Assembly: GCA_025989215.1 (NCBI GenBank)
Contig: JAPDNP010000001.1
Coordinates: forward strand, 434,001 to 498,000
Source of the DNA: Neisseriaceae bacterium JH1-16
GTDB taxonomy: Bacteria > Pseudomonadota > Gammaproteobacteria > Burkholderiales > Chromobacteriaceae
Direction: 5' to 3'
Length of the DNA stretch: 64,000 nt
Of the stretch, positions 1-8,832 are shown piece by piece. Within the stretch, counting starts at the first letter, position 1; every line of letters starts with the position of its first letter. Under the pieces are notes generated by a model that saw only the letters and a program-made list of their open reading frames with translations, did no database searches and was not told the DNA's origin. A program made the translations under genes and the position numbers.

Positions 1-250
1 AAGCGGGGCTCGGCAGAAGCGGTCAGCTGTGTCTGACCTGTGATGTCGGCACGGTGACCGGGGGCACCGTTGGCCGAACGCGACCTTGCCGTCGATCGAC
101 TCGGCCGCAAAAACTGTCGGGGCGAGAAGCGGCGCTCGGCCTGCTGCGCTACCATGGCGAGCTGTGCCGCCGAGCCGAATCCCGGCCGGTGGCGATCCCG
201 CCGGCTATCCGCCGCGCGGGCCGTGCTCATCCGCTTATCTGGAGGTCTCC
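1..250. other. Upstream region, no gene recognised
   Basis: I see no convincing gene here. Frames running into the downstream lyase gene lack family similarity before position 251. One copy of the uptake-like 10-mer lies at 69-78. A GGAGG ribosome binding site at 241-245 serves the gene that starts at 251. Confidence 0.5.
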
Positions 251-1339
251 ATGTCCCCGCTCGAGTTGCGTCAGCGCTGTCACACCATCGTCCCGGGCCA
301 CCGCCCGCACACCGCCGCCGAGGATTTCGCCGCGATGGCCGCTTGGTGCGAGGCCAACGGGGTCGAGCACGACCTGTATGGTGAAGGCGCGCTGATCAAC
401 GGCTTCGAGCGCAAGATCGCCGAACTGCTCGGCTACGAGGCCGGCGTGTTCATGGTTAGCGGCACGATGGCGCAGACCGTGGCGCTGCGCCTCGCCTGCG
501 AGGCGCGCGGCAGCCGGCTGGCGGCGCTGCACCCGTCGGCGCACATCGTGCTGCACGAGCGCAGCAACTACCAGTTGCTCGACCACTTCGACACCCTGCC
601 GCTGGGTCGTCCGCATCGCCCCTGGACGGTGGCCGACCTGAAGGCGTTGCCGGAGAAGCTCGGCGCGGCGCTGTACGAACTGCCGATGCGCGAGATCGGT
701 GGCGTGCTGCCGGCCTGGGACGAACTGAAGGCGATCAAGGAATACTGCAGCACCGAGCGCATCCACTTGCACCTGGACGGGGCCCGGCTGTGGGAAGCGG
801 CGGCCGCTTATGGCCGGCCGCTCGACGAGGTGTGCGCCGGCTTCGATTCCGCCTATGTGTCGTTCTACAAGGGCATCGGCGGCATGGGCGGCGCGATGCT
901 GCTCGGCAACGCCGATTTCATCGCGCGGGCGGCCAACTGGGCGAAGCGGCTGGGCGGCAACGTCTGGCAGCGCTCGCCCTATGTGGTGGCTGCCGCGCGG
1001 CAGTTCGACGAGCGCCTCGCGGCGATGCCGCGCCTGCTGGAGCGGGCGCGGCAGGTGGCTAGCATCGTCGGCGATTTTCCCGAGCTCACCGTCAACCCGG
1101 CGACGCCGCAGTGCAATCTGTTCCACGTTCACCTGAAGGTTGACGAGGCAGTGGCGACCGCTGCGCGCGACCGGCTGGCGCGCGACTACGGCATCTGGCT
1201 GTTTGGCGCCGCTCAGCCGGGCATGTTGGCCGAAACCAGCTATTTCGAGTGGTATGTCGGCGACAATCTGCTCGCGCTGTCCGACGGCCAGTTGCGCGAG
1301 TTCCTGATGCTGTTCGTCGCAGAGCTGGCACGGCCTTGA
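251..1339 (+). CDS. Threonine aldolase / beta-eliminating lyase family PLP enzyme
   Basis: This 362-residue protein matches the low-specificity threonine aldolase family, which cleaves threonine or allo-threonine to glycine and acetaldehyde using PLP in the cytoplasm. An Asp-Gly-Ala-Arg segment near residue 176 and the probable PLP lysine near 207 (Phe-Tyr-Lys-Gly-Ile-Gly-Gly) fit the family. ATG at 251 is chosen because GGAGG lies 5-9 bases upstream and similarity begins there; a longer upstream frame is unsupported. The gene stands alone and ends in a bidirectional terminator shared with the convergent MFS gene. The exact substrate is not certain, since related enzymes act on other beta-hydroxy amino acids. 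Confidence 0.85.
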   Translation: MSPLELRQRCHTIVPGHRPHTAAEDFAAMAAWCEANGVEHDLYGEGALINGFERKIAELLGYEAGVFMVSGTMAQTVALRLACEARGSRLAALHPSAHIVLHERSNYQLLDHFDTLPLGRPHRPWTVADLKALPEKLGAALYELPMREIGGVLPAWDELKAIKEYCSTERIHLHLDGARLWEAAAAYGRPLDEVCAGFDSAYVSFYKGIGGMGGAMLLGNADFIARAANWAKRLGGNVWQRSPYVVAAARQFDERLAAMPRLLERARQVASIVGDFPELTVNPATPQCNLFHVHLKVDEAVATAARDRLARDYGIWLFGAAQPGMLAETSYFEWYVGDNLLALSDGQLREFLMLFVAELARP

Positions 1340-1357
1340 CCGTGGTCCCGTGCAGCG

Positions 1358-1383
1358 AAAAAGCCCGCGATCGCGGGCTTTTG
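1358..1383. terminator. Bidirectional intrinsic terminator
   Basis: A perfect palindrome of AAAAGCCCGC and its complement around GATC is bordered by A and T runs on the two sides. It can end transcription of both the lyase gene and the convergent MFS gene. Confidence 0.8.
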
Positions 1384-1405
1384 TCGTTTCGGGGTGGGGC
1401 CGGGC

Positions 1406-2797
1406 TCAGGGCATTCCCGAACGGCTTTCCCAACGCGGGGTGAGCGCAAACAGCGCCGCCATCATGGCTGCCAGTGACGCCACCATCAGCGCCAGCGAGT
1501 AGCCACTGGTCAGCAGCGCGCGGGCATCGGTCTCGAAGGTGGGCTGGAGCGTCGAATGATAGGAAGCGATGCCGAGCAACGCGGCGATGCCGATGACCGC
1601 ACCGAACTGCTGCGCGGTGTTCAATAGCCCCGAAGTCAGGCCCTCGCGACCCGCAGTCGCATGGTTGCCGGCCGAGAGGCTGGTGGTGATCGACACGATG
1701 GGCAGGCCGATGCCCACGATCAGGGTCGGTCCCAGCACGTCGACGAAGACATTGCCCTGCCAGCGCAGGAGCGACAACCAGCCCAGCCCGAGTGCGACCA
1801 GAATGAAGCCGGACGCCATGGCCGCGCGCAGACCTAGCACGGCGATCAGGCGCGGCACCTGCGCGGCCGTGGCGATGACGACGCCGCACAGCGGCAGCAG
1901 GCTCAACCCCGACTCCAGTGGCCCTAGCCCAAGCACGCGTTGCAGGTACAGGTTGATGATGAAAAACATCGGGAACAGCACGATCTGTCCGACGCCAGCC
2001 AGCAGATTGGCCTTCACCAGGCCGGTGTTGCGCCAGACGTCCGACGGCATCAGAGGTGCTACGCTGCGCTGTTGGCGCAGGCCGAAGACGGCCAACAGCG
2101 CCAGCGATGCGGCAAGGGAGAGGAGGCTCGCCGGCGATGCGCTGCCACCGTCGCTCAGCGTGATTAGCCCGTAGGCCAGCAGCGCCTGGCCGCTCAGCAA
2201 GAGCAGCACGGACAGCAGGTCGACAGGCGATCGGTTGCGCTGGTCGGGCACGCCGGCCAGTACGCGCCGGGATAGGCCCAGCAGCAGCGCGGCGGCGATC
2301 ACGCTGATCCAGAAGGTGGAGCGCCAGCCCCAGACCTGCGTCAGCAGGCCGCCCAGCACGGTGCCGGCGGCGCCGCCGGCGCCGGCCATCGCCGCCAGCA
2401 AGCCCAAGGTGCGCTGGCGTGCTTCGCCGTCGAACACGGACAGCACCAGCGCGAAACTGGCCGCGGCCGACAAGGCGGCCCCCAATCCTTGCACCGCACG
2501 CCCGGCAACCAGTGCCGTAGGGCTCGGCGCCAGCGCAGCCAGGGCCGAGCCGACTGCCAGGATGGAAAGCCCCAGTCGGAAGATACGCGTCTTGCCGCGG
2601 ATGTCGGCCAGCCTGCCGCTGAGCAGCAGCAAGCCACCGAACGCGATCAGATAGGCATTGGCGATCCACGACTGGCCAGCCGGGCCGAAGCCCAGGTCCT
2701 GCGCGATCGAGGGCACCACGACGTTGATGATCGAGGTGTCCACCAAGAGCAGGAACTGCGTTCCCGCCAGCAGCCACCGGACCCGTTCGTGGTTCAT
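1406..2797 (-). CDS. MFS transporter, DHA2 (EmrB/QacA)-type exporter
   Basis: This 463-residue protein is a hydrophobic major facilitator with the length and about 14 membrane segments typical of the DHA2 drug/proton antiporters. The loop after the second helix carries the family motif A form (Gly-Arg-Leu-Ala-Asp-Ile-Arg-Gly). It is the last gene of a minus-strand run that holds three oxidative enzymes, so export of their product is the natural guess. ATG at 2797 follows an AGAAG-like site. An alternative ATG at 2815 would add six residues. The substrate is unknown. Confidence 0.85.
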   Translation of the reverse strand: MNHERVRWLLAGTQFLLLVDTSIINVVVPSIAQDLGFGPAGQSWIANAYLIAFGGLLLLSGRLADIRGKTRIFRLGLSILAVGSALAALAPSPTALVAGRAVQGLGAALSAAASFALVLSVFDGEARQRTLGLLAAMAGAGGAAGTVLGGLLTQVWGWRSTFWISVIAAALLLGLSRRVLAGVPDQRNRSPVDLLSVLLLLSGQALLAYGLITLSDGGSASPASLLSLAASLALLAVFGLRQQRSVAPLMPSDVWRNTGLVKANLLAGVGQIVLFPMFFIINLYLQRVLGLGPLESGLSLLPLCGVVIATAAQVPRLIAVLGLRAAMASGFILVALGLGWLSLLRWQGNVFVDVLGPTLIVGIGLPIVSITTSLSAGNHATAGREGLTSGLLNTAQQFGAVIGIAALLGIASYHSTLQPTFETDARALLTSGYSLALMVASLAAMMAALFALTPRWESRSGMP

Positions 2798-2829
2798 CGT
2801 GCTTTCTTCTCTCATTGCCACCGTACTCG

Positions 2830-4305
2830 TCACGTATCGGCTCCTTGTTTTTCCATCGCCGCGAACGCTTGCGAGGCGAAACGGCTGTATTGCTCGGGCA
2901 GGCCGGTGAAGGTCATCTGCGCCAGATAGACGTGCGGGGCGCCTTGGTAGAACTGTTCGTAATGGGCGTGACGGCTGGCGAACTCCGAGCCGGTCGCATC
3001 CCAGACCAGCTTCATCAGCCGGATGCGCGCTTCGGCCGACTGTTGCGACGAGCGCAGGTGGCGACGCAACATCGGGCCGATGCCCGGGTGGTCGAGGTCG
3101 TGAACGGATTCCGGCAAGTGGGTCAGCGCGCCGCCGCACAGCATCCGCAGCTCGTGGATGAACTTGGGGTAGAGCTCGCCGGCCAGAACACGCTGCGCGT
3201 AGGTGATTTCCTGGTTCAGTCGCACGGCGCCGCCATCTTCGGGACGCGTTTCGAAGCCGGCCTCGGCGCCGAGTACGGTGGACTTGGCCAGTTGCACATA
3301 GCCCAACAGGCGTCCGAGCTGGCCGCGAACCTGCGGATTGCCGGTGCTGCCGTTGCTGTCGCAGACCAGAGTGGCCAGTCCGGCAAGGAATTCCAGCTTG
3401 GTCCAGAACCGAGTCGAAGCCTGGTGCGCCATATTGGTGTAGGCGGGGGTGTCCCACCACATGGCGAAGGTGCGCTGCACGTCGCGATAGGTCAGCACCC
3501 GCTCCCAGGGGATGAATGCCTCGTCCAGCACCAAGAGGGCGTCGCTCTCGTCGAAACGGTGGGACAGCGGGTTGTCCTCCGCGCTGCGGGCGAGGCTTTC
3601 GTACGAGGTGCGCGAGATCAGGCTGACGCCCGGCGTGGCGGGCGACACGACGAAGCTCAGCGCATAGTCGACATCGTCGGCCGGCAGCGGCTCGATCGTG
3701 CCGACGATGATCTCGTCGGCAAAGATGGCGGCGGTGCCGATGGTCTTGGCGCCGCTGACGAAGATGCCGGCGTCGGTTTCGCGCACGGCGCGCACGCCGA
3801 TGTCGTCGAGGGCACCTTGCTGCGCCAGGCTCCTGGTCTTGTCGATCTTTGGATTAGTGATGGTAAAGGCGGTGAACAGGTCCTGTTCCATGGCGCGCTG
3901 ATACAGGGCCAGCACGTTGGCCGAACCGTCGAAGCTGCCGCCGGCGAACACATCCGGGCGCGCGGCGAAACCGGCCAGGCCCGAGGCCATGTAGTCCGGC
4001 GAGCGGCCGAGAAAACCGAAGCTCTCTTCGGCCCAGCGCTTATGCGCCTCGCGCTTCGAGACGAGGTCCGCATAGCTGCGCGGAATCAGAAACGCGCGGG
4101 AATGGCGCACGTCGCTTTGCGCGTCCTGGCAGGTCAGCACGCTTTGCCATTGCGACTGCCGGTTCAGGTCGTACAGGCGGGCGAACGATTGGGCGGCATT
4201 GCGAAACGCCGGGGAGCGCACCACGCTGTCGACCTGCTCGGTGCCCAGCCACACGGTGCGTCGGTCTTCCAGACCGGCCAGGTAGGAGGCGCCACTACGC
4301 ATCAT
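2830..4305 (-). CDS. HpaB/PvcC-like FADH2-dependent monooxygenase, large component
   Basis: This 491-residue protein has the length and layout of the 4-hydroxyphenylacetate 3-monooxygenase large-component family (HpaB, PvcC and phenol hydroxylase relatives). The N-terminal start, with Arg-Ser-Gly-x-x-Tyr-Leu-x-x-Leu, is typical, followed by the acyl-CoA-dehydrogenase-like fold. Such enzymes hydroxylate an aromatic ring, usually ortho to an existing hydroxyl, with FADH2 from a separate reductase. No reductase gene lies in this cluster; an unlinked candidate is at 37772-38347. The start overlaps the upstream FAD monooxygenase gene by 11 bp, so the two are probably translated together. The substrate is not predictable, but an indole- or phenyl-derived product of the PrnB-like enzyme is attractive. 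Confidence 0.85.
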   Translation of the reverse strand: MMRSGASYLAGLEDRRTVWLGTEQVDSVVRSPAFRNAAQSFARLYDLNRQSQWQSVLTCQDAQSDVRHSRAFLIPRSYADLVSKREAHKRWAEESFGFLGRSPDYMASGLAGFAARPDVFAGGSFDGSANVLALYQRAMEQDLFTAFTITNPKIDKTRSLAQQGALDDIGVRAVRETDAGIFVSGAKTIGTAAIFADEIIVGTIEPLPADDVDYALSFVVSPATPGVSLISRTSYESLARSAEDNPLSHRFDESDALLVLDEAFIPWERVLTYRDVQRTFAMWWDTPAYTNMAHQASTRFWTKLEFLAGLATLVCDSNGSTGNPQVRGQLGRLLGYVQLAKSTVLGAEAGFETRPEDGGAVRLNQEITYAQRVLAGELYPKFIHELRMLCGGALTHLPESVHDLDHPGIGPMLRRHLRSSQQSAEARIRLMKLVWDATGSEFASRHAHYEQFYQGAPHVYLAQMTFTGLPEQYSRFASQAFAAMEKQGADT

Positions 4306-5614
4306 GCATTACCTCTTGTTGGTTGAGTTGCCGCGCATGCGCTGTGGTGCTGGGCGGCCAGTAGGGGGAAGGTTCGTTGATCTTCTGGCGTTCCATCGCC
4401 GATGTGCGGACATAGCGAGCGGCGATGTCTTCCAGTTCGCCAGGCCCGAATACATGGCTTGAATCCTGAAAACCCTTGGGGGCGCGGGCATTGGCGAGGT
4501 CGATGACCACCTCCGGGCCCTGCTTGCGGTTGGCTTGCTGCAACTCGGTCATCTTCGGCCGGCGGTCGGCCTCGAAAGCGGCGAGCGCGGCGGCCACCTG
4601 CGGATGGGCGTGCAGATGGTGGGCCAGGGCGCAGGCGTCGATGACCGACTGGGTGGCGCCGTTCGAGCCGATTGGGTACATCGCATGAGCGGCGTCACCG
4701 ATCAGGACGACATTGCCATGCTTGGTCCAGGCGGGCAGCGGCTCGCGGTCGACCATCGGGTACACAAAGGTGTCGCGGCTGTTCAGCATGATGGCGGCCG
4801 GTTCGATGCCGGCCATCTTCCAGCCCTGAAAATCGAACGCGAAGCTGCTGGGCTTGACCGGCAGGTTCCAGTCGCCGCGGGCATAGCCGGCGGCGGGGTT
4901 TTCCGGGGCGGCGGCGGCCCAGTTCAGCAAGACCTCGTCCGAGTCTTCGCGCTGCGCCATCGGATACACCACGAATTTCCTGACGCCGTCGCCGGCGATG
5001 ACCATGGAGCGGCCGGACAGGAACGGCTTGGCCCAGACGGTGCCGCGGAAGATCACCGTGCCATTGCCGACCGGTGCGTCTTCCCCCGGGGCGATCAGCC
5101 GGCGCAGCGCCGAGCGGATGCCGTCGGCGCCGATGACCAGGTCGGCCTCGTAGCGGATTTCGGCTTCGCTTGTGCGGTCTCGGCACAGCACGGTCTGGCC
5201 GGCGTGGCCAGGCTCGATGTCGAGTACTTCCACGCCGCTGAGCACGGCGTCCGGCCCCAGCAACTGTACGACGCGCTGATACAGCTGCATCTGCAGCCAG
5301 CCGCGATGGATCGACAGCTGCGGCCAGCGGAACCCGGCGGCCTTGCCGCGCGCCTCGCGCCAGATGCGGTCGCCGTGATGGTTCATGTAGATCAGCTCGC
5401 CGGTCTGGATGCTCAGCGGGATGAGTTCGTCCAGCAGCCCCAGCCCGTCGAGCTCGCGCACCGCGTGCGGCAGCAGGTTGATGCCCGATCCCAGCGGCTG
5501 GATGTCGTGCGAGCGTTCGATCAGGCGCACCCGGGTAAAACCGCGGGCATGCAGCGCCAGCGCGGCGGTCAGGCCGGCGATGCCGGCGCCGGCGATCAGG
5601 ATCCGAGGGCTCAT
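4295..5614 (-). CDS. PhzS-like FAD-dependent aromatic monooxygenase
   Basis: This 439-residue enzyme is a single-component flavoprotein hydroxylase. It has the FAD-binding Gly-x-Gly-x-x-Gly near residues 9-14, the Gly-Ala-Asp-Gly motif near 162-165 and the Gly-Asp motif near 306-307. The segments Pro-Leu-Gly-Ser-Gly-Ile-Asn and Met-Tyr-Pro-Ile-Gly-Ser-Asn-Gly are close to those of PhzS, which hydroxylates a phenazine using NADH. Salicylate hydroxylase is the next closest type. It overlaps the PrnB-like gene by 4 bp (ATGA) upstream and the HpaB-like gene downstream. I infer that it decorates an aromatic intermediate made by the cluster. Confidence 0.88.
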   Translation of the reverse strand: MSPRILIAGAGIAGLTAALALHARGFTRVRLIERSHDIQPLGSGINLLPHAVRELDGLGLLDELIPLSIQTGELIYMNHHGDRIWREARGKAAGFRWPQLSIHRGWLQMQLYQRVVQLLGPDAVLSGVEVLDIEPGHAGQTVLCRDRTSEAEIRYEADLVIGADGIRSALRRLIAPGEDAPVGNGTVIFRGTVWAKPFLSGRSMVIAGDGVRKFVVYPMAQREDSDEVLLNWAAAAPENPAAGYARGDWNLPVKPSSFAFDFQGWKMAGIEPAAIMLNSRDTFVYPMVDREPLPAWTKHGNVVLIGDAAHAMYPIGSNGATQSVIDACALAHHLHAHPQVAAALAAFEADRRPKMTELQQANRKQGPEVVIDLANARAPKGFQDSSHVFGPGELEDIAARYVRTSAMERQKINEPSPYWPPSTTAHARQLNQQEVMHDA

Positions 5615-6777
5615 GCGTAGGTCTCCCGTGCTTGCGGTTGGGATGCTGCGCTGTTGGCCGAAGCCGGCCGCAATGCACCCTGATGCTGGTGGGAGCGCGG
5701 CCGTACCTGCATCAGTTTTTCGTTTTCACGGGTCAGGTCGAGGATCTGCTTCAGCAGCGCCACCGGCGCGCCGCCGCTGCCCTGCTCGTACAGGCGAACC
5801 TCGGGGGCGTAGGCGCGGCGGGCGATGCCGATATGGCGGCCACGGAATACCTTGAGTAGGTACAGCAGATCGGCAAGGCTGCCGGCGCTCTGGATGGCCG
5901 CTTCGTCGGGCTCGCCGGTTTGCTGCTCGAGCAACGAGGCCACTTTGGTGACCAGCGAGGCCTTGCAGGCATGGCGTGCATAGAAGTCGCGCCAGGAGGG
6001 CAGGCTGTAGTGCACCGATTCGACCAGGAAGCGGTTGTACTCGGGTTCGTTGCGGTCGGAGGCCCAGACGCACAGGTCGACCAGCCACAGCGGGGCCTGC
6101 GCGGCGGCCGGGCCGAGATAGCTGACGCCGTTGACGGTGAATTCTTCGAAATACGGGCGCATTTCCTGCGCGAAGAAGATCGGCGAAACGCGCGAGGTGA
6201 CCGAGTCGATCGCCTCGATCATGGCGCGGCTGGCATCGCCCAGCATGCCCACCATTGGTGCGAAGCGGGCGTCGCGCGGGTCCATCTCGCTGAGCGTTTC
6301 GCTGATGGCCAGCGAGGCGCTCAGGTTCGGAAAGACCCGCACCACCGCATCTTGCAGCCAACGTTCCTGCTCATCGTCGGTGTAGGTGCGCCGCCGCTCG
6401 CCGGTCGGGTTCCATGAGGTGTAGTGATGCACGGTATCGCGCGGAATCATCCGGGTGTAGTCGCCCAACACGAGTAGCGGCACTTCGAGTTCCGGAACTG
6501 CGCTGATGGGTTCGATGCCATGGCGCTTCAGCGAGCCCGCCACGATGCCCAGATCCCGCATTGCGGCTAGCGCGGCCTCGGCGGTCTGGATGGGCGTTTC
6601 GCTTACCCGGATTGTGAGCTGGCGCAGTATCCGGGTCAGCTCGGGGATGTCCGCGTTGCGATTCAATTCAGGGAGCAAGGACAGAATGGCGTCCGCGCAA
6701 AGCGGGTCCTGGTTCTGAATGGCCTTGATATTGAAATAGGCGAGTTCGTCGAAATGATTTGAATTGGGCAGATTCAT
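5611..6777 (-). CDS. PrnB-family haem enzyme (monodechloroaminopyrrolnitrin-synthase-like)
   Basis: This 388-residue protein aligns by eye along most of its length with PrnB, the haem enzyme that rearranges 7-chlorotryptophan in pyrrolnitrin synthesis and has an IDO/TDO-like fold. Shared landmarks include Leu-Asn-Arg-Asn near residues 38-41, Gly-Ser-Leu-Lys-Arg-His-Gly near 81-87, Trp-Asn-Pro-Thr near 122-125, Arg-Pro-(Tyr)-(Phe) near 207-210 and Ser-Tyr-Leu-Gly-Pro near 219-223. The probable proximal haem ligand is His315 in Arg-Gly-Arg-His. No halogenase or Rieske oxygenase (PrnA, PrnC, PrnD) is nearby, so the product is unlikely to be pyrrolnitrin. The C-terminal 30 residues after the family core are low complexity. 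It heads the three-enzyme overlap series. Confidence 0.88.
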   Translation of the reverse strand: MNLPNSNHFDELAYFNIKAIQNQDPLCADAILSLLPELNRNADIPELTRILRQLTIRVSETPIQTAEAALAAMRDLGIVAGSLKRHGIEPISAVPELEVPLLVLGDYTRMIPRDTVHHYTSWNPTGERRRTYTDDEQERWLQDAVVRVFPNLSASLAISETLSEMDPRDARFAPMVGMLGDASRAMIEAIDSVTSRVSPIFFAQEMRPYFEEFTVNGVSYLGPAAAQAPLWLVDLCVWASDRNEPEYNRFLVESVHYSLPSWRDFYARHACKASLVTKVASLLEQQTGEPDEAAIQSAGSLADLLYLLKVFRGRHIGIARRAYAPEVRLYEQGSGGAPVALLKQILDLTRENEKLMQVRPRSHQHQGALRPASANSAASQPQARETYA

Positions 6778-6830
6778 GCGGTGTCTCCGCGCTGGGAAAC
6801 CATGCTGTTCATTGAAAGGGTTCTTGGGCG

Positions 6831-7730
6831 TTAAGCGGTAGCTAGCAGGCTAGGCTGGCGGGCGGCCCATTCTTTTGGGGTGCTGGCGGCGAGGTCGAGC
6901 TGTTGCTGCAGTTCGGCCAACCCTGCGCTGAGCAGGCGGGTAGTCGGGTTTTGGAAAGCCCAGTGATACAGCCCGGCGACACCGGCTGCGGCCTCTGCGC
7001 CGAGGAATGGAGCAATGGCGCGCTCGAAAAGCGCCGGGTCCAAAGGCTTGTAGGCAATGGTTCGGCCAAGGGAGGCGGATAATTCGTCGGCCAATTGCTT
7101 GCCGGTCAGTGCCGCCGAGCCAATGGCAATCGATTGGTCCGCAACCGTGTCCAGCTGATGGGCGCGATAAACGGCGCGGGCCAGATCGCTCAGGCTGATC
7201 CAGGAAACGCTGATTTCATCCGGCAATGGATAATGTAGTTCGCCATGTTCGCGCATTGCGGCAACCGCACCCGGGGCAAGCAGGTTTTCCAGATAGACGG
7301 CCGGTTGCAGGCAAATGGTGGGAATGCCGCTGGCGCGCAGGATTTTCTCGGCGCTGTTGCGGGTGTCGATACCGGCTACGCCAATTGCCTCGGCAGTCAG
7401 CCGGGTGTTGGCATTAAATACCAACCGTTCGACCCCGGCCGCGATGGCCGCATCGGCGATATTTTGTGCGTATTGCTTTACGATGGTCGGATCGTAAATT
7501 AATGGGATGGTAATAGTGGCATGGCTAACGCCGATGAAAGCGGTGAATAACGCTTTAGCGTCGGACAGGTCTGCGACTACTTTATCAACGCCATCCGGTA
7601 CCGTGCTGTTTTCCGAACGGACCAGCCCGCGAACTTTTTCTCCGTGGCTCAATAGTTCTCGCGCGATTGCCCCGCCTTGGGCTCCCGATGCGCCAATTAC
7701 CAAGTGTAATCTTTTAAAATCGCCTGCCAT
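6831..7730 (-). CDS. NmrA-family NAD(P)-binding protein
   Basis: This 299-residue protein has an atypical short-chain dehydrogenase fold of the NmrA/QOR2 type. The N-terminal Gly-Ala-Ser-Gly-Ala-Gln-Gly dinucleotide-binding loop lies near residues 13-19 and a family-like Asn-Ala-Asn-Thr region follows the fourth strand. Members are either NADPH-dependent reductases or redox sensors. It is the promoter-proximal gene of the minus-strand cluster, 53 bp ahead of the PrnB-like gene and divergent from the AraC regulator. It may reduce a pathway intermediate or sense NADP(H); the sequence does not decide. Confidence 0.8.
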   Translation of the reverse strand: MAGDFKRLHLVIGASGAQGGAIARELLSHGEKVRGLVRSENSTVPDGVDKVVADLSDAKALFTAFIGVSHATITIPLIYDPTIVKQYAQNIADAAIAAGVERLVFNANTRLTAEAIGVAGIDTRNSAEKILRASGIPTICLQPAVYLENLLAPGAVAAMREHGELHYPLPDEISVSWISLSDLARAVYRAHQLDTVADQSIAIGSAALTGKQLADELSASLGRTIAYKPLDPALFERAIAPFLGAEAAAGVAGLYHWAFQNPTTRLLSAGLAELQQQLDLAASTPKEWAARQPSLLATA

Positions 7731-7831
7731 TTGATAGCTCCCGAGTTAGCGCAATAAGCTCAGGATTTTATTGGCCATGATATTGTATTTTCAATTATCA
7801 TCCTGCCTGGTTTATTTAACGATCGTCCAGA
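7731..7831. promoter_or_regulatory. Divergent promoter region of the PrnB-like cluster
   Basis: This AT-rich 101-bp gap separates the minus-strand cluster from its likely AraC-type activator. Both promoters must lie here. I could not assign convincing -35 and -10 pairs or an AraC-type direct repeat by eye. Confidence 0.55.
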
Positions 7832-8800
7832 ATGGTTAGCGAATCCGATGTTCTGACGCATGTGCTTGATCCATTGCGTCTTAAAGGGATGTTTCTCAGC
7901 CAATGGGAGGTGAGCGGCCCCTGGGCGATTCAGGGCAAGCAGGAGCCCTGCGCGTTGATCCATTACATGGTGTCGGGGACGGCCTCCATTCGGATGGAGG
8001 GGCAGGAACCGGTGACGATCGGGCCAGGCGATCTGGCGATGTTTCCGCGAGGAGACACGCATATCGTCGGCGATGCGCCGACCACCGCGCCGCAGGCGCT
8101 GGAGGACGTGCTCCCCAAGCGGGGTACCGGCCGCTTCAGTGTCATCCACCTGGATGGCGGTGGCGCGCCGGGCCGGATGTTGTGCGCCGGCTTGCACTAC
8201 GAAGCCGATGGCGTGCTGCCGCTCTATCACCTGCTGCCATCGCTGCTGGTGGTCGACGCACAGCAGATCGCCAAGGAGCCGCTGCTGGCCCATATGCTCG
8301 ATGGGCTGAAGCGCGAGGTGCTGGCTCATCAGGAGGGGCGCAATCTAGTGCTGCTGCGCGGTTTCGAGCTGGTGTACTTGCTGGGTTTGCGGGTGGCGCT
8401 GCGCGATGCCGATTCGCTGGTCAAGATCGCCGATGCGCTGCGAACCCCTGGCATCGGCAAGGCATTGATCGCGATCTATGAGAATTACGCCCAGCCGTGG
8501 TCGCTTGAATCGCTGGCGCACGAAGTGGGGATGTCGCGCTCCGCGTTCGCACAGACCTTCAAGCAGCTGATCGGCGAGGCGCCGGCACGACATCTGATGC
8601 GCCGCCGGGTCGCCGAGGCCAAACGACTGCTAGGCTCGACGACATTGTCTCAGGAGGTCATCGCCCGCCAAGTCGGCTACGAGAGCGTGGTCGGGCTGCA
8701 TCTGGCCTTCCGTAATCTGTATGGCATCGCACCCGGGGCGTTTCGCAAGGGCCAGCAGGCCGAGGGCGGGCAAAGAGGGCTGAACGACGGCATCGCCTAG
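7832..8800 (+). CDS. AraC-family transcriptional regulator with cupin sensor domain
   Basis: This 322-residue protein has an N-terminal cupin of the AraC_binding_2/cupin_6 type (roughly residues 10-190; Gly-Pro-Gly-Asp-Leu-Ala turn near 63-70). A C-terminal double helix-turn-helix follows (about residues 215-310). Its divergent placement next to the NmrA-like gene makes it the likely regulator of the PrnB-like cluster, possibly responding to a small aromatic ligand. The start at 7832 gives the full cupin domain; I see no strong ribosome binding site. It converges on the next LysR gene with a 32-bp gap. Confidence 0.85.
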   Translation: MVSESDVLTHVLDPLRLKGMFLSQWEVSGPWAIQGKQEPCALIHYMVSGTASIRMEGQEPVTIGPGDLAMFPRGDTHIVGDAPTTAPQALEDVLPKRGTGRFSVIHLDGGGAPGRMLCAGLHYEADGVLPLYHLLPSLLVVDAQQIAKEPLLAHMLDGLKREVLAHQEGRNLVLLRGFELVYLLGLRVALRDADSLVKIADALRTPGIGKALIAIYENYAQPWSLESLAHEVGMSRSAFAQTFKQLIGEAPARHLMRRRVAEAKRLLGSTTLSQEVIARQVGYESVVGLHLAFRNLYGIAPGAFRKGQQAEGGQRGLNDGIA

Positions 8801-8832
8801 TGGTGCGGTTGCCTCGCTTGGCCGAGCTGAAT

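Noticed and set aside
86-250. N-terminal extension of the threonine aldolase-like gene
   Set aside because: GGAGG stands directly before ATG 251, and the 55 extra residues show no similarity.
1406-8800. Pyrrolnitrin cluster
   Set aside because: Only the PrnB-like enzyme is shared. Both flavin halogenases and the Rieske N-oxygenase are missing, so I call it a different pathway.
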